Positions 43,130 through 53,939 of a DNA stretch of 64,000 nt are shown here, piece after piece. The stretch lies in NCBI RefSeq assembly GCF_027943255.1, contig NC_072896.1, positions 46,154,501 through 46,218,500 of the forward strand. Direction: 5' to 3'. The translations under genes were made by a program, and so were the position numbers. Source of the stretch: Anastrepha obliqua. Taxonomy: Eukaryota > Arthropoda > Insecta > Diptera > Tephritidae. The notes beneath the pieces were generated by a model, which searched no databases, was not told the DNA's origin, and was given only the letters and a program-made list of their open reading frames with translations. How positions within the stretch are numbered: position 1 is the first letter of the stretch; each line of letters starts with the position of its first letter.

Positions 43130-43990
43130 AGGTTCACCGTGAATGGGAAGCATCAGGTTTAACCAAAAAAACAAAACAAAAAAAAAAAAACGAACGCGTG
43201 CAATCTTTTGAGTCTGTCCCATCTGCAGAATTTATTCAACAAGTGCAAGCGACCATTGACGAGGACCCCTCAAAATCAATGAGGGCATTTGCGAGGGAGC
43301 TTGATGATTCTGATGATCTTATCTGTCAAGTTGTTCATGGAGATCTCCGGTATAAAGCCTATGTTAAGCGCAGAGGTCAGATAATGTCGGAGAAAACACG
43401 AGAACAGCGAGTTATTCGATCAAAACGTCTTCTAAACAAAATTAAATATGAGATATTATGGCTAGTTACTGAGGAATAAAGTTTTCACCAAGACCAAAAT
43501 ACCAAATGCAGAACCGCAGATATGACAGATGGATATGTTCCAATCCTACAGAGCTTGCTGTTGCCATGCACGTGAAGTTTCCAGCCACTGTTCGGGCTTA
43601 AGTTGTTGTGAGCAACAAAGGACAAGTCATCTCACCACACTTTTGACTGAATTGCGCTTCATTTATCGAGGTTCTAGAGACAGTAGTGACACGTTGGATT
43701 GATAGTGTAGCGGTGACAGCCCATACATCTTTCAGCAAGATTCTGCTCCTTCACACAAAGCGATGGCGACACAAGATTGGATAGCTGAAAATTTCCATGA
43801 TCATATAAAACTGAACTTATGGCCGCCTAACTCCTCAGACCTTAACCCACTGGAATACTACGTATAAGGCGTAGTTGATCGTGAAACTAATAAGCCTCCT
43901 CATAATACAATTAATACCGTTATGATCAATATGCAGTCGTTCTTGGACTTGAATGGACGAGGTTATTACAGTATGGAAATTTTATTAAAT
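43130..43990 (+). pseudogene. DD37D mariner-like transposase, second family
   Basis: An open N-terminal frame (43198-43479) reads EFIQQVQATIDEDPSKSMRAFARELD and GDLRYKAYVKRRGQIMSEKT, a HTH region of the family. Later, in broken frames: MHVKFPATVRA, IFQQDSAPSHKAMATQDWIAEN and NSSDLNPLEYYV. There are 37 residues between the QQD Asp and the Glu at the third catalytic position, where Asp (PLDYY) is expected. The first-Asp region is deleted. This is clearly a different family from copies A1-A5. Confidence 0.75.
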
Positions 43991-44229
43991 GGTTTTATAG
44001 GTATGTAACAAGTTTACGTTGCGTAAAAATTTTTGGGAAATAAAAGCTTATTACTCGTACTTTGACTCTCAGGTTGTCATCAAATGCCGTACACACCAAC
44101 TGAAGAAAGAGTTTTTTTTCTAAATCGAACGCTTTTTCATAGCTTAAACCGGTCGGCCCCGGTCGTATATAGGCTACAAAATTGGATTGAGAAGAGAACG
44201 ATTCTATGTCAAGTGATCAAAATACTGGT

Positions 44230-44795
44230 AGAAACTACGCCATTAATAAAAATGGAACGATTGACGCTCAAACAACGCATTGAAATTATTAAAATTCACT
44301 ATGAAAATGGTGAAAATTTGGCAGAGACGGTTCATAAAACTCGAACATTTTTGGGTCATTGTGAAGAATAAAACCCGTGCACGTCGCTCAAGAACATCCG
44401 AAAATATTGCTGTTGTAGCCGAAAGTGTTGAAGAAAACCCAGGTTGGTCCTATTCTCGTCGTTCTTTGGAATTAGGCATTCCACAAACGTCATTACACCG
44501 TATTTTTGATAAAGATTTGGATCTTAAGGCTTACAAAGTCAAGTTAACACAAGAACTCAAGCCGGCCGATCATCAACAACGGCGTGTCTTTGCTGACTGG
44601 GTCGCTGAAATGCATGAAAATGATACGAAATTCCATAAAAAAATCATCTTGAGTGATGAGGTCCATTTCCACCTCGGTGTCTTCGTCAACAAGCAAAATT
44701 GTCGGATCTGGGGCTCAGAAAATCCAAGAGTTATTGCTGAAAAGCCTCTCTAGCCTTGGTGCGGTTTATGGTCCGGCGGAATCATTGGACCTTAG
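44230..44795 (+). pseudogene. DD41D-type transposase, N-terminal half (family 7)
   Basis: ATG at 44252 opens MERLTLKQRIEIIKIHYENG..NLAETV, the first HTH. After a deletion and shift comes RARRSRTSENIAVVAESVEENP, SYSRRSLELGIPQTSLHRIF (second HTH), QELKPADHQQRRVFADWV and KKIILSDEVHFHLGVFVNKQN (first Asp), then PWCGLWSGGIIGP. It ends there, 28 bases before the TTAA element T3. The NKQN and GLWSGG blocks place it in the DD41D group, but no second or third Asp is present to confirm. Confidence 0.75.
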
Positions 44796-44822
44796 GCGAC
44801 TGCATGTTAAGACTTAAGTTAA

Positions 44823-45672
44823 GGGGTTAAGGGTAGTCAGAATTTTCAAAACAAATACACTGTTCTAGCACTTTCTTTAAGTATAATATCTTAAAAACAT
44901 TGTGTGAAAGTTTGAAGTGAATCCGACAAATACTTTTCGAGTTATTCAACAATTAACAAAGGGCGCTTGGGCGTTCCGCAGCTGCAAGCAACCGACGATA
45001 GCAAACCTTTAAATGCGTTTTTCTCAAAACTAATATATGTTTTTTGAACTGGTGATTACTGCAACTTAAAAATCCGTTGGTAGATTTCAATAAAATGTAT
45101 ACTGTTTTAAAAAACATAAAAAACTCGTACCTGATCGAAGGATTTTTTAATCTCGATTGTTTTTAAGGGGGGAAACCGGTTTAGGAGGCCAAAATTTTGG
45201 TGTTTTTCGAGAATTTTTTGAACAAAGAAGGAATAATCAGGAATAGAAAAAAAATCGATTTTTTGATCGATCTTAACCGGTTTCCCTCCTTTAACAATTA
45301 ATTGTCGGTTTTTTTTCGAAAATCTGAAAAATACTTTCTGTGGCCACCATATTGTTAATTTTGAATAAAAGCTTCGATCAGGCACAAGCTTATCTATTAA
45401 TAAAACTAATTTCTAATTTCTTGTCCGATTGATTTTAGAGAAATCTTCAAGGACTTGTGATGATTACCGCAAGGGACTTTTGGACAAACGGGCTCCACCC
45501 AAACAGCGATAACTTTTACAATTATTAATTTTTTTCTTGAAATTTTGTTAACGTCTAGTCGAAACATGATGTATTAATGTTATGGTTTTATTTTTGTAAA
45601 ATAAAGCAATTGACTAGCAAAAAAGTTATTGAAAATCTTAATTTTTTCGGGCACCTGACTACCCCTTACCCC
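44823..45672. mobile_element. TTAA-flanked non-autonomous element T3 (850 bp)
   Basis: TTAA at 44819-44822 and 45673-45676. The TIR is ggggttaagggtagtcag on the left and, inverted, ggggtaaggggtagtcag on the right: 18 bp with two differences. There is no long ORF. Small frames 45107-45385 and 45577-45852 lack motifs. The best preserved member of the T family and the one that defines its ends. A smaller TTAA element is nested inside. Confidence 0.85.
45167..45290. mobile_element. 124-bp TTAA MITE nested in T3
   Basis: TTAA at 45163-45166 and 45291-45294. The ends are ggggggaaaccggtttagg and, inverted, aggagggaaaccggttaag, a TIR of about 17 bp. The interior is aaaattttgg and cgattttttgatcg type sequence, resembling the interior of T2. 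Confidence 0.7.
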
Positions 45673-45676
45673 TTAA

Positions 45677-46039
45677 ATAACTCTGTATTTTTCAAAGACG
45701 AGTTGGGAAGTGTGCATTTAAACTTTAATTCATTACAGGTGTTTACTGTGTATTTATCCCAATCGAAAGTTCTCCCACCCACTACACATTACCTCGTTTC
45801 CACGTACATTATTTTCATAACTATTTCAACTTCACAGTCTATAATTTTCTGAGACTTTCCAATCTCGCATGAGTCGATTGTACAAGTTGTTTTTGTTTTG
45901 AGAATCTGGGAACTTAAAATGATTTTACAAAACAGAAACATTGTTGGAATGCCTTTTTTATTATAAACTGGTAGATTATTTCATGGCATTTATTTTTTTA
46001 ATATGATATCCGGCAGGTGTCCGAAGCGGCCACGAGTTA
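45677..46039. other. No gene seen
   Basis: Unassigned AT-rich DNA. Confidence 0.35.
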
Positions 46040-46524
46040 CATGGTACATTCGATCAGCTCAATTTTTGACTAAGTTTCCCAATAAATCTGACCGTGTGAC
46101 GTCAATGGTGGTTTGAATATGGCAATAAATCGATTGTTAAGCGCGCTGTGCGGCAAATTGTACCGTCTTGTTTGAAGCAAATGTCATCGATGGTTAGCTG
46201 ACTAATTTTGGGAAACAAAGTCAGTCAGTCAGCGATCCTCGATAGGGCTCACGATTCTCTGTAACGGCAGCTTCTTCATCATTTCAAAAGAATAAAGGCC
46301 GATGAAGCCGCCATCGTGTAAACAGCACATAAAATTGACGAAGTGCTCTATGAACTTTTCGGATTTCTTGATTTTTTTTTCACAATTCGGAAGCATTGTT
46401 CTGGTGTTCAATGATTCACGATGGCTTGCCAAACTTTACTGAACAGAAATGCTGAGACAATTTGCCATTCTCAGCTGTCAAACCATAGTTATCGATATCG
46501 ATAGCTCTCATGCAGCCAAAAAAT
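46040..46524 (-). pseudogene. DD41D family 6 relic (5' leader plus central fragment)
   Basis: The minus strand starts with the leader shared with 10820 (ctgcatgagagctatcgata, aatggcaaattgt). Later it has GGFIGLYSFE, LTDFVSQN, and HLLQTRRYN over the position where the DD41D QQDGA..H motif would be. Catalytic residues are not recognisable. A heavily decayed, internally deleted copy. Confidence 0.5.
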
Positions 46525-46563
46525 CTATTCGTGACAAATTAGCAAAAACATTCATGCAAGTCT

Positions 46564-46845
46564 GAGGAGACTTGTGGTCTAGAATTTTAAAAAAATCGAT
46601 TTTTTTTTTTGATAATTCGAAAGTATGGGCTTTTAAGAATATAAGGTCAATATTTACGGGAGAGTCAACTTCAGCGCTATTTTTAAAATTAGTAGAATTA
46701 AAAAAAAAATGTTCTCCTTTTTGTATGTAAAAGAAGTTAAATAAAAAGCCTAAAAAATTTGATTATCGCTTTTTATTTTTTTTATTGTGAAAAACAAAAT
46801 CCTGAAAATAACCTGAATTTTCGAGCTCTAGTCCACCGGTACCCC
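46564..46845. mobile_element. TTAA-type element T4 (282 bp)
   Basis: The right end is bounded by TTAA 46846-46849, inverted ggggtaccggtggactagag. The left end gaggagacttgtggtctag is similar, but its TTAA is lost. The interior has the aaaaaatcgatttttttt tract common to T2 and T3. Non-coding. Confidence 0.65.
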
Positions 46846-46849
46846 TTAA

Positions 46850-47365
46850 AGCATATCGTCCTAGCATAACTTCGTGAGATCAAAAAATATGCATACGCAT
46901 TTGCGTTAATGTAGGAAAGGAACTCATCAGCAATAAAAGTTAAATAACAACTGAAATTTTTCTTAAAATATAATATAACTAACAACAATCAATGAATAAA
47001 CTCTACACTACGAACTATTTAAAGTCTTAGTCATTTCATTGACAGGTTGGTCGACTGCCTAGCTTTAGATATTCTATATAAAGCTTTGACGTACAAATAG
47101 ATGTAACACTTTTGCTTTTACATATAAATACATACATATAAATATACATATGTATGCAGGTAGGGTTTCCCTGATAAGGGCGAACATTTTGTACTCAAAC
47201 TTTTTTTTCCAACTTTTTTTCTAATTTCTTCAAATTTGTTGATATAACTTTGGCTCCACCCTAAAAGAGCTTTTCACTTAGCTTAACACAATCAGAGCAA
47301 ATAATTTTTCGTCTAACCAAAATTTTCCTTATAACCTGATATAACTTGAATTCATTACTTCATCT
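46850..47365. other. No gene seen
   Basis: AT-rich. Contains a tacatatg/ataaatac run near 47120-47155. Confidence 0.35.
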
Positions 47366-47432
47366 TAGGGTCTACAGTTTCAAGCCGACTCCGAACGGCA
47401 GATATTTTTTATGAGGAACTTTTTCATGGCAG
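47366..47432 (-). repeat. SINE-A fragment
   Basis: agggtctacagtttcaagcc, gactccgaacggcagat and tatgaggaactttttcatgg match the reversed SINE-A body at high identity. Both ends are missing, and the mariner at 47512 follows. Confidence 0.75.
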
Positions 47433-47511
47433 GTGTATAAGCTTAAATCCGCTGTTTTTTAGTAAAAAAAAAACCCATTTTTTTTATAGAAAGCAAAAGA
47501 ATAATTTATTC

Positions 47512-48455
47512 AAAGTATTTGCCCTCGCTAGCTATACATTTTTCCCATCTCTCGGGCAATTTGTGTATACCACGCCAAAAGAATTCTTCATCTTTCGAGG
47601 CGAACCACTCGTCAAGCCATTTCCGGACGTCTTCGTACGAATCGAAGTGCTGTTCGGCGAGCGCGTGACCCATCGATGAAAACAGATGATAGTCCGAAGG
47701 GGTCCAGGTCTGGTGAATAAGCGGGATGAGGTAGCACCTTCCAATTGATTGTCTCCAAGTAGTTTTGGACCATTCTTGACGTGTGCGATGGGGCGTTGTC
47801 GTGGAGGAAAATCAGCTTCTCATGTCTTTGTTCATAACGAGGCCTTTTTTCACGCAAAGCACGGCGCAATTTGATGAGTTGTTGGTGGTAGCGATGAGAA
47901 TTAACAGTTTCACCAGGTTTCAACAGCTCATAGTAAACGACACCCTGCTGATCCCACCAAACGCACAGCATCGTCTTGCGTCCAAAGCGATTAGGTCTTG
48001 ATGAAGAAGTTGATGGTTGGCCGGGATCGACCCATGATTTTTTTCGTTTAGGATTCTCAAAGTATATCCACTTTTCACCGCTATTCACCACAAGATGCAG
48101 GAACGACTTTCTTTTATGCCTAGCCAGCAAGATTTCGCATGTGTTTTGGCGTCGCTCCATCTGTCTATCGTTCAATTCATGGGGTACCCATTTTCCGACT
48201 TTTTGGACCTTTCCCATGGCACGTAAACGCATGGAAATGGCTGGTTGAGTGACACCTAACTGCTCGGCAAGCATTTTTTGCGATTGGGTATCGTCCTCAT
48301 GCAAAAGAGCCTGCAATTCATGGTCCTCAACTTTTCTGGGCCGATTTTCACGCTTCTTGTCACTCAAGTCAAAATGGCCGTCTTTGAACCGACGAAACCA
48401 GTCTCTGCAAGATGTTTCCGATAATGCACTGTCACCATAGGCAGCAAAAAAAAAA
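47512..48455 (-). pseudogene. Mos1-like mariner transposase, 5'-truncated
   Basis: mauritiana-type mariner. The minus frame runs 251 codons (48367-47612) with upstream codons YGDSALSETSCRDWFRRFKD readable to 48455. Order: linker MSDKKRENRPRKVEDHEL, HTH KMLAEQLGVTQPAISMRLRA, KWVPHELNDRQ, the SGEKWIYFENPKRKKSW block, GRKTMLCVWWDQQGVVYYELL, FLHDNAPSHTSRMV and HPAYSPDL. One extra base near 47693 shifts the frame, after which FDSYEDVRKW, LPERWEKCIAS and the end of the protein are still readable to a stop at 47512-47514. The first catalytic Asp (GDEKW) is Gly (SGEKW); second and third are present. No TIR at the 5' side, which ends in poly-T. Confidence 0.85.
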
Positions 48456-48459
48456 ACAA

Positions 48460-49192
48460 GTCAAAATTCTCCCCATGCCTCCCCATGTTTTATTTTAGAA
48501 CTTCCCACATCCAAGTCAGGTACAAATGTTTAATTTGCAATGAACGGTAGTACGCTTATGTGATTTTGAATATTCCGAGCGCGTGGAATAGTAGATCTGT
48601 TGATAGGATAACTATGGGAATTTAAAACAAATGACAATTAGCCAGGAAAGTAGTGGCCTCTGCATTAATAAGCCCATAGCCATTTTGTGGCCTAAGAAAG
48701 GGTAGCTTATTGTCTCTTATTCAGGAAGTAGGGCAAATGCAAAGAAGATTACACTGGGACAGCTTGGCGGGTTTACCGCAATCAACATTATTGATGGGTA
48801 GCTATAGCCCACACGCAATTAAATAAGAATAATTTTAGAATTATCACATGAACTCTACCAGGGCATTGTTGCATGAGTTATCTTCTTACTAACCTGGAAA
48901 CTCCTATGAATCTTGCAGGTTTTGAAGGGATGGATGTGAAACCGCCAAATATATGCAGGTATCGTGCCCAGCGCTGATGTATAGGCAGTGCAAACACCTG
49001 GGTAAACGTATTTGATCAGAGAATAAAATAAAACTCAATGAAAAACTAAAATTTTTTCAAGAAATTGGGCTCAGAGAAATACTCCGAATTCAGGAAGTGG
49101 GAACATAGATCTTTAAGGTCGCCGTGCTAAATCCCCTCATAGTAATAGTAATCATCGCAAATGTAACTACAACCTCAACCACATATATTAAT
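48460..49192. other. No supported gene; possible LINE trace
   Basis: KPIAILWPKK at about 48667-48700 faintly resembles the LWP.. block between RNase H and the knuckle in I-type LINEs. The rest is unassigned. Confidence 0.3.
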
Positions 49193-49435
49193 ATAGGCCC
49201 TTATTATGAGCAACATTCGATCTTCGACTGTAGTCGAAAGTGTTGATCGAGCGAATTTTCATTTGGTATTATGGTGCTCATTCGTTGAAGAATAGGACTA
49301 TTGTGAATTTCGATCGCTCTACGCATTTACAATAGATAATTTTTTCTCAGATCAAAATAAAAGAAAAATCGATTGTGTTGAAATTCTTTGCTAACAACAT
49401 TTTTAAAAGTTAAAAAAAAGTATTTTTTGTGAAAA

Positions 49436-49742
49436 TGAGTACAACGGAGTTGTGGTTCGACGATTTATCGGACGATGAAAGATTAGCGGAACTAGCTAGA
49501 AGTAGAAAGCAGTTGAGGGGCGCATCCAACCCCCTAGAAATGGCTTCCACTGAGTACGTTTAGAATTTTCAAAATGTGTTGACGTACTTAATATTACAGA
49601 AATTTCCTTATTAGATGTCCTGGAAAATTATATTTGCCAAAGAAGGATACAATTTAGTAGTACAGAGGCTGATCTACAACAAAGAAAAGCACATTTTTAT
49701 AGCAAATACAGCATAAGAGATGAAAATTATAGAAAAATCTAA
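49436..49742 (+). pseudogene. Harbinger transposase 5' remnant
   Basis: ATG at 49436 reads MSTTELWFDDLSDDERLAEL, then RSRKQLRGASNPLEMASTE, matching the acidic start and R..L....NPLE.. segment of animal Harbinger transposases. A likely intron follows, GT at 49554 to AG at 49599 (46 nt). The joined frame continues ISLLDVLENYICQRRIQF to a stop at 49740-49742, about 87 codons in all. No HTH or DDE blocks follow, so the nuclease was deleted. Alternatively the second exon is out of its original context. Confidence 0.5.
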
Positions 49743-49818
49743 AAAGTATTAAGAAGAAATTTTTACGCCACAGTTTCTGTTTTATTTTTGTTATAAATTT
49801 TCTTTATTCAATTATTCG

Positions 49819-50188
49819 TCATTCGAAAAAAATATGTATTTCAGTTCCTCTACGTATTTCAGCCCATACCTGCCAAGGGAAAATAAAAATGTATTTCTAT
49901 AAACATCACACAAAAAAAAACCAGTATTAACCTTTATCCAATTTGCTGCCGTTCTAACTGGTGGTCCCAAGCAATTCAGCTCCGTTGTAAATTCCTCCCA
50001 TTTTTTTGCTGCTTGAACTTTGGTGCAAATCCCTTTTGCGAATTGTGGATTCTCTTCCATTAATGAAACTAGCCTTTCTAATTGCTGTTTGCTACTCACG
50101 ACTTTCGACCTGCATAAAATTAACAAAATTAGTATATGTTTATTATTTTGTTACTATAAAACCATAAATAATCGCAAACAACTTACAT
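49819..50188 (-). CDS. Harbinger Myb/zeste-like protein gene (spliced)
   Basis: The accessory DNA-binding partner of Harbinger transposases, thought to bring the transposase to the nucleus and the TIRs. The central exon 49932-50109 encodes SSKQQLERLVSLMEENPQFA, then AAKKWEEFTTELNCLGPPVR and TAANWIK, the Myb/SANT (zeste-type) pattern of three spaced Trp/aromatic positions. Inferred introns: 49870-49931 (GT-AG, 62 nt), leading to VWAEIRRGTEIHIFFE and TGA at 49819-49821, and 50110-50186 (GTAAGT donor, TTATGCAG acceptor, 77 nt). With the upstream intron the first Met codon is split AT^G (50188-50187 and 50109). About 75 residues, shorter than usual for this family. An AATAAA-like signal lies just after the stop on this strand. 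Confidence 0.6.
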
Positions 50189-50374
50189 CTTAACAAGTTT
50201 ACCCACAATACGCAACACAATCGAAAGCAAAATTGCATTCGACTCTAAATTCGGTATTCAACGAAAATTTCGACAGGGCTGCACCGCTCATAATACCAAA
50301 TTGATATTCGATGTTCGATCTTCGACAACCAACGAATATCGAAGATCGAATCTAACTCATAATAGGGGCCATAA

Positions 50375-50625
50375 TCTCAGTTACTAAGTTGACATCTGTC
50401 TACAAGCGCAACGTCATGATTAGACGCCATAAAAAATTCCTTCCAATTTTTGTTGTCGTAACTGAAGTTCTGACAGATTGGATGGAGAACAAAGATCATT
50501 ACAGGCTTTTCTCAAAGCTGGCAGATTAATCTTATAATTCTTGAAGTGCTATAAAACTTTGCGAAAAAACAGAGGCCAATAAACTCTCAAACGTAATTTT
50601 CTTTAGTCCGAATAAACTGCCACTC
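50375..50625. other. No gene seen
   Basis: Unassigned DNA between the Harbinger element and a LINE tail. Confidence 0.35.
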
Positions 50626-51440
50626 TAGGTTAGATTAGGTTAAAATGATTGCACAAGGAGTGGGCACACTTGGATGAAGAAAACGAATTCAACCTTTGCG
50701 ATACCATTATGAAAGAAGTAAGGTTGAGGATGAAATGCATCTGATTTTTAATGTCAAGGCCTACTACATCAACAGACGTAGCAAAGAAACAAGAGCCAAG
50801 ATGCCTTAATCTTAGCATCGCGGGAGCAGGGGAACTAAAGAGAAAGTGCCGAGATGATTCCACCTCATCCTCCATACATCCGACGCAAAAAGAACTCGGG
50901 GTAGTTCCAAGTCTTATAGCATGCATGCCTCGTAGATAGGGTCCTGTGAGAACACCTACAAAGTTCGAGAGCTGAGATTTGTCAACCTAAGGAGATCGCT
51001 CGAGCGCCCCCGATTCACACGTGACCAGAAGAATTTCGCGACCATACAAGTTTGTGTACTTTCCCAGCGATCGCTGAGTTGACGCGAAGCCCATCTTTCC
51101 AAAAGCAGACCGCAGGTGGTCAAGGCGATCCCTTCGATCCCAGCTCACCCAACTCACAGTATCCCGCAATGACCGCGGACACAGTTCCACTTATGTCAAA
51201 GAATTCGGATGTGAAGCCTGGCATTCCCCAATCAGTTTCGAATGCATCATTTACCCGAGGACCCTAATTGCTGCTTGGCTGTCGGAGTGAATATTTACTC
51301 TCTTGACTGTTAGTACGCATGTGAGTAGCCAATCAACTGCTTTTTGATTGCGGCTACCTCTGCTTGGAACACTCTGCAGTGGCCCGGTAACCAGAAATTG
51401 AATCGAATGGTTTTCTTACAATACTTGAGTGCCCATAAGT
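50626..51440 (-). pseudogene. I-type LINE: RNase H part, C-terminus and AACCT tail
   Basis: Minus strand: CRVFQAEVAAIKK, a decayed HSDSQAAI region near 51290 (VNIHSDSQAAI), then QLSNFVGVLTGPYLRGMHAI, RLGTTPSSFCVGCMEDEVES, HFLFSSPAPAMLRLRHLG, ending before a taacctaatctaacctag tail at 50626-50643. This is RNase H then the C-x2-C..H knuckle, and a simple-repeat 3' tail. Several frameshifts. Confidence 0.75.
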
Positions 51441-51734
51441 GAGTTTTAGCTTTTGCCCGAACCCCCGAACTGGCCCTCCATGTTTTTTGCAAAAATATTT
51501 TTTCTTCATATGTTCTAATTTTTTCGAGATGATCATTTACATCAACATCCAAGAAAATACTTGGTTCCACTAATATTATCGAAATGCAAACTGATCCCGC
51601 TTTCGTTGGCCGACAAGTCGAGTCTCAGGAATAAAAACAGAGTGCACGCAACTTTTATAAAAAAAGTCCGCCTACTTTGGGGAAGCTTGTAGGCTACTAA
51701 ACGCAGATTTCTCTTTTAAGGGCAATAACCCAAT

Positions 51735-52490
51735 TCTCTTGGATAGCTATGCTGCAATCCAGGCACTAGATTCCACTACAACAGCCTCTAAACTGGTGGA
51801 ATACAGTAGGAATAGCCTTACCACCTTGAGTGAAACCTATAAAGTTACCTTAATCTGGGTCCCGGGACATCGGAACATTGAAGGTAACAAAAAAGCCGAT
51901 GAACTGGTAAGAGGTGGATCTGCCATGAATAACGCTCTTACAGAATCGATATTCACACAGTCAAGAATATAATTTCCCAAAAATACCTTCAAATCGCGGA
52001 TTGTAGATGGAAACTCCAGGCGAAATGCAAAATTAGCAGAACGTTATGGCCCACCTACAACCTCAAGCTTACATCGACATTGATAAACATAAAACGACGG
52101 GATGCCTGGAGACTAACGTGAGACATAACTGGCTTTTGGTGTATCGGAGAACAAGCAGCCTAAATGGGTATCCCTCACAATACATACTGCCACAGTTGTA
52201 AGCAACCGGAGAAAAAGGAAACAATCTTCCATTTCCTCTGTGAATGCCCTGCCCTATGGAAGGACAGAATGTTAACCCTGGGCCAACCGCTGTTCGAGAG
52301 TCTCGAACAACTGTCTGGCTTAGATGTCATCAACCTAATAAGGTTTTTAAACCGCACAGACTGGATATAGTTATGCTGTAAATAACCGTTAAACAAGTTG
52401 GTAACGAGGATGTGGCAACAAAATGGTGCGGAAGCGCTAGTTGGATTCTGGCAGAATCATCACTTTAACCAACCAACCAACCGCCTACTT
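51735..52490 (+). pseudogene. I-type LINE: RNase H, C-terminus and AACC tail
   Basis: Plus strand: DSYAAIQALDSTTTASKLVEY and VTLIWVPGHRNIEGNKKADEL (51739-51972), then, in other frames, INIKRRDAWRLT and NTYCHSCKQPEKKETIFHFLCECPALWKD to LDVINLIRFLNRTDWI and stop at 52368-52370. A 3' UTR of about 95 nt ends in aaccaaccaaccaacc at 52469-52485. The Lys-Lys in GNKKADE replaces the usual Asn-Glu pair of RNase H. Confidence 0.8.
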
Positions 52491-52494
52491 TTTT

Positions 52495-53570
52495 GATGCG
52501 TTTTGGGAACAAATGTACAAAACTAAAGTAAAACCTTGAAAAATAAGGAACACCCTAAAAATATATGTTTGTAGCTTTGACGTGCACAGCCACGTTGCTG
52601 AATCTAGAACGTACAAACTCTTTAATGTCTTGTCCCAGTGATGGGCTCCTACTATGATGTGTTGTTAGTGCGCAGTGTGAATGGGTTTTGTTGTAATCAT
52701 TAGAAAGTTTACCCTTGTGGATCTCTGCACTGTAAGTACTTCATGAATATTGAAAAACTTTGTTCGTTCGTTCCCTAATTCTATCGTCGCACTGTACTCA
52801 CAGCCTTTTGGTTCTTCTATCGACATTACAGATGGCAGTAATACCAAAATCGTTCCTCTTTCAATGTAGGCATGTATCTATGTATGTGTGCCCGTGACTG
52901 TGAAGCTTTTAAGTGGCACACATGCCAGAATCGAAGGCTCATGTGTATGCAAGTATCTGTGTATTTACAGACACGCTTGAAAGTGCCGACGCAACTGTAT
53001 GCGTTTGTATAAGAAAAATAGAAAAAAAGAAGATAAGGCTTAAGCCTACATATGTTTCGTGTGACGGGGACGTTGTGGTTACATACATATGAACGTATAT
53101 TCGACATGTCACTACAACCTAGTTAACAATGTAAATGCGCTTCTGCTCTGCGAGTGAGCCCAGCCTTTCAATGGTTGATCGTCACAGCAATGCAAAAGGG
53201 AAGCCGGGAAAGCCACCGAAAGCCATATATTGCTGGCAGAAATGTTCAAGGGCATAGGCATTGGAAATGGCTTTATCCGCAAATTTATTTATTTCTGTAT
53301 TTTAATTTTTTATAAATTTAACGATTCTTTTGGATAAGTATCAAGAAACTCAGAACTTTCGATTTCGCTAATTTCCTTCGGGGTAGCAACCAAAACCCAT
53401 TCGGGGTAAGCTGAAGGGGACTCTGGTAAGGTTTGAAGGCACAACAGGTTCTGTAGTAGGATGAAAAGAGCACAGCAGGCGTCGCCAAAATCAAACCGTT
53501 AACCAACTCTTATTTACGACAAAGCTGAGGTTGGCTTGGTGATGCAACAAAAAACTAAATTATAATATTT
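52495..53570. other. No gene seen
   Basis: About 1 kb unassigned, with CATA/TATG-type simple runs near 52870-52890 and 53080-53100. The ORFs here have no motifs. Confidence 0.4.
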
Positions 53571-53574
53571 CATT

Positions 53575-53740
53575 GCTGGCTGAACAACGACTGATTGAAA
53601 GATTGTGTGAAATGAGCGGGAATAATTCTGCTACCGAGTCCTCTACGACGTGGCAGCCGAAGTTTTTCCTAAAATTTTGCTTTGGCAGCCCAACTTTGTA
53701 ATCTATCATCATTGGGTTGTGGCAACTTTCGACCGGCAGT
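53575..53740 (+). repeat. Dispersed repeat family R, copy d
   Basis: ggctgaacaacgactgattg, gtgtgaaatgagcggg, cgacgtggcagccgaagttt and gtaatctatcatcattggg follow the family order. The TGGCCA-containing start is missing. Confidence 0.6.
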
Positions 53741-53939
53741 TGCAGGTGCTGTTTGCTATATAAATAAGCCATTACAATTCTACAGAAATTAGTTGCGCTC
53801 TGTGAAGGGCGCGAAGAACTACATGTATTGGTATCACCGGAGCATGTAAAACTTGTTCCAGTGCTGCCCTGAACGTCGTTTTGCACTTCCTCCCCATCGA
53901 CTTTTACGGTATGCACTCAGGTTAAAGGAGGTTAGCCTC

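Larger units (their letters stand above)
49196..50370. mobile_element. PIF/Harbinger derivative (1175 bp)
   Basis: Ends ggcccttattatgagcaac and, inverted, ggcccctattatgagttag, with further similarity (attcgatcttcga, tttggtattatg) through about 90 bp. The flanking 3-bp duplication is ATA (49193-49195 and 50371-50373). GGC-starting TIRs, 3-bp targets and two convergent genes, one Myb-like, are the Harbinger layout. The DDE nuclease is missing, so the element is non-autonomous although both gene starts survive. Confidence 0.8.
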
